Made by a program: the position numbers and the translations under genes. From CAYQNU01 sp964419055 (lineage in GTDB: Bacteria > Bacteroidota > Bacteroidia > Flavobacteriales_D > Parvicellaceae): a DNA stretch of 64,000 nt. Positions 63,545-64,000 of the stretch are shown here, piece by piece (within the stretch, counting starts at the first letter, position 1; each line of letters starts with the position of its first letter). Under the pieces are notes generated by a model that was not told where the DNA came from, made no database searches, and saw only the letters and a program-made list of their open reading frames with translations. The stretch spans positions 99,938 to 163,937 of the forward strand of contig CAYQNU010000009.1 of the NCBI GenBank assembly GCA_964419055.1. The letters are read 5' to 3'.

Positions 63545-63817
63545 TTAAAACTGTTTGTTCAAATTGTGATATTCAATTTTTGCCATATAAGGAAAGTAAG
63601 GCAAAATTTCTAGAAGTTCTTTTGTCCTTGCTTCATCAACATTCTGAAATATTAAAACAGCATCTTTTTTGGTCACAGATATAAAAAAACTTTCTAAAAT
63701 ATTTTCTTGTTTCCATTGGTTTACAAATTCCATTTCCTTTTTTGGTAATTCGGGATTTGATTTTATTACCTCAATTCCACTGTCTGATAGCTTGATAAAA
63801 ACTAATATTCTGTTCAT
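63545..63817 (-). CDS. Small hypothetical protein, possible muconolactone-isomerase/YciI-like fold
   Basis: 90 aa. The ATG at 63817 gives RILVFIKLSDSGIEVI, then EFVNQWKQENILESFFISVTKKDAVLIFQNVDEARTKELLEILPYFPYM. The strand-helix-strand-strand-helix pattern resembles the dimeric ferredoxin fold of muconolactone isomerase or YciI proteins, but sequence identity is not claimed. It is flanked by the repeats on one side and the GC-rich element on the other. Confidence 0.6.
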   Translation of the reverse strand: MNRILVFIKLSDSGIEVIKSNPELPKKEMEFVNQWKQENILESFFISVTKKDAVLIFQNVDEARTKELLEILPYFPYMAKIEYHNLNKQF

Positions 63818-63869
63818 GTTGTCTTGATTTAATTTTTTTTTAGCAAAGTTAGAATTATTCCATTGATAG

Positions 63870-63955
63870 ACTAACGTTTTGGCGCTTGGCGAAGAAGCGG
63901 ATTTCGAAGCACAAAACTGTCAACCTGCACTGAACTTGAATAGAATGACCCGTCC
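63870..63955. repeat. GC-richer intergenic element with hairpin
   Basis: A patch with more G and C than its surroundings begins at CTAACGTTTTGGCGCTTGGCG and runs through GTCAACCTGCACTGAAC and ACCCGTCC. CGCTT pairs with AAGCG around a GGCGAAG loop. It resembles intergenic elements that I recall recurring in flavobacterial genomes, but this cannot be verified here. The gene at 63545 lies between it and the CTAACGCCTGTTACC word at about 63453. Confidence 0.4.
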
Positions 63956-64000
63956 TAAAATAAGTTTACTTGTTTTTGTTTATAATCCTATTACAAGTTT

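Overview
The window is a stretch of chromosome from a member of the Bacteroidota, most likely Flavobacteriales. The evidence is AT-rich DNA, a weak Shine-Dalgarno signal before most starts, promoters with the Bacteroidota -7 box TAnnTTTG, gldD and gldE next to ssb and mutY, a type A T9SS sorting domain (28383-29135), a gliding-motility C-terminal domain on a large PKD protein (48030-51560), bshB1, and many exported lipoproteins with short N-terminal signals. The genus cannot be fixed from the sequence alone. I saw no rRNA, tRNA, CRISPR array, prophage or intact insertion sequence.

Layout. 1-3.5 kb: envelope genes and bshB1. 3.5-4.06 kb: a non-coding stretch with two strong hairpins. 4.06-11.9 kb: clpB, a cyclophilin, ftsK-lolA and a 2-Cys peroxiredoxin. 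12.5-13.1 kb: an array of 127-bp tandem repeats interrupted by a 100-N assembly gap and running into the 3' end of a TPR/SpoIIE phosphatase gene. 13.1-18.5 kb (minus): the phosphatase, mnmE, purC and a PhoH-type ATPase. 18.6-30.7 kb: SAM hydrolase, a monooxygenase, an exported WD40-caspase protein, surE, a DUF4139 protein, a double FGE-domain protein, STAS, a T9SS substrate, RNase Z and ruvC. 30.7-36.9 kb: membrane and cell-surface genes (flippase-like protein, GT2, ABC permease, MscS, RimK-type ligase with an AstE-type hydrolase). 37-38 kb: a TonB protein.

38.1-46.1 kb looks like a phosphate-response module. Two PhoB/OmpR-type regulators are each divergent from a transport gene (a phosphate-selective porin, then a Na/Pi cotransporter with a PhoU-like tail). 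They are followed by an LpxH-like metallophosphatase and a two-domain acyltransferase of the OlsF (ornithine-lipid) type. Direct repeats of about 11 bp with consensus TTAACATTAA lie in both divergent promoters, and a weaker pair precedes the metallophosphatase-acyltransferase pair. The inferred picture is phosphate uptake coupled to replacement of phospholipid by phosphorus-free aminolipid. No sensor kinase is present in the window.

46.2-64 kb: a flavin disulfide-reductase homologue that lacks both redox cysteines, the PKD surface protein, two tandem paralogous lipoproteins related to the first complete gene of the window, a lemA-M48 protease pair, an OmpA/PD40 protein, a class V aminotransferase, the gldD-gldE-ssb-mutY cluster, an SDR enzyme, and a final region with an 11-bp triple repeat, a possible gene remnant and a GC-richer intergenic element.
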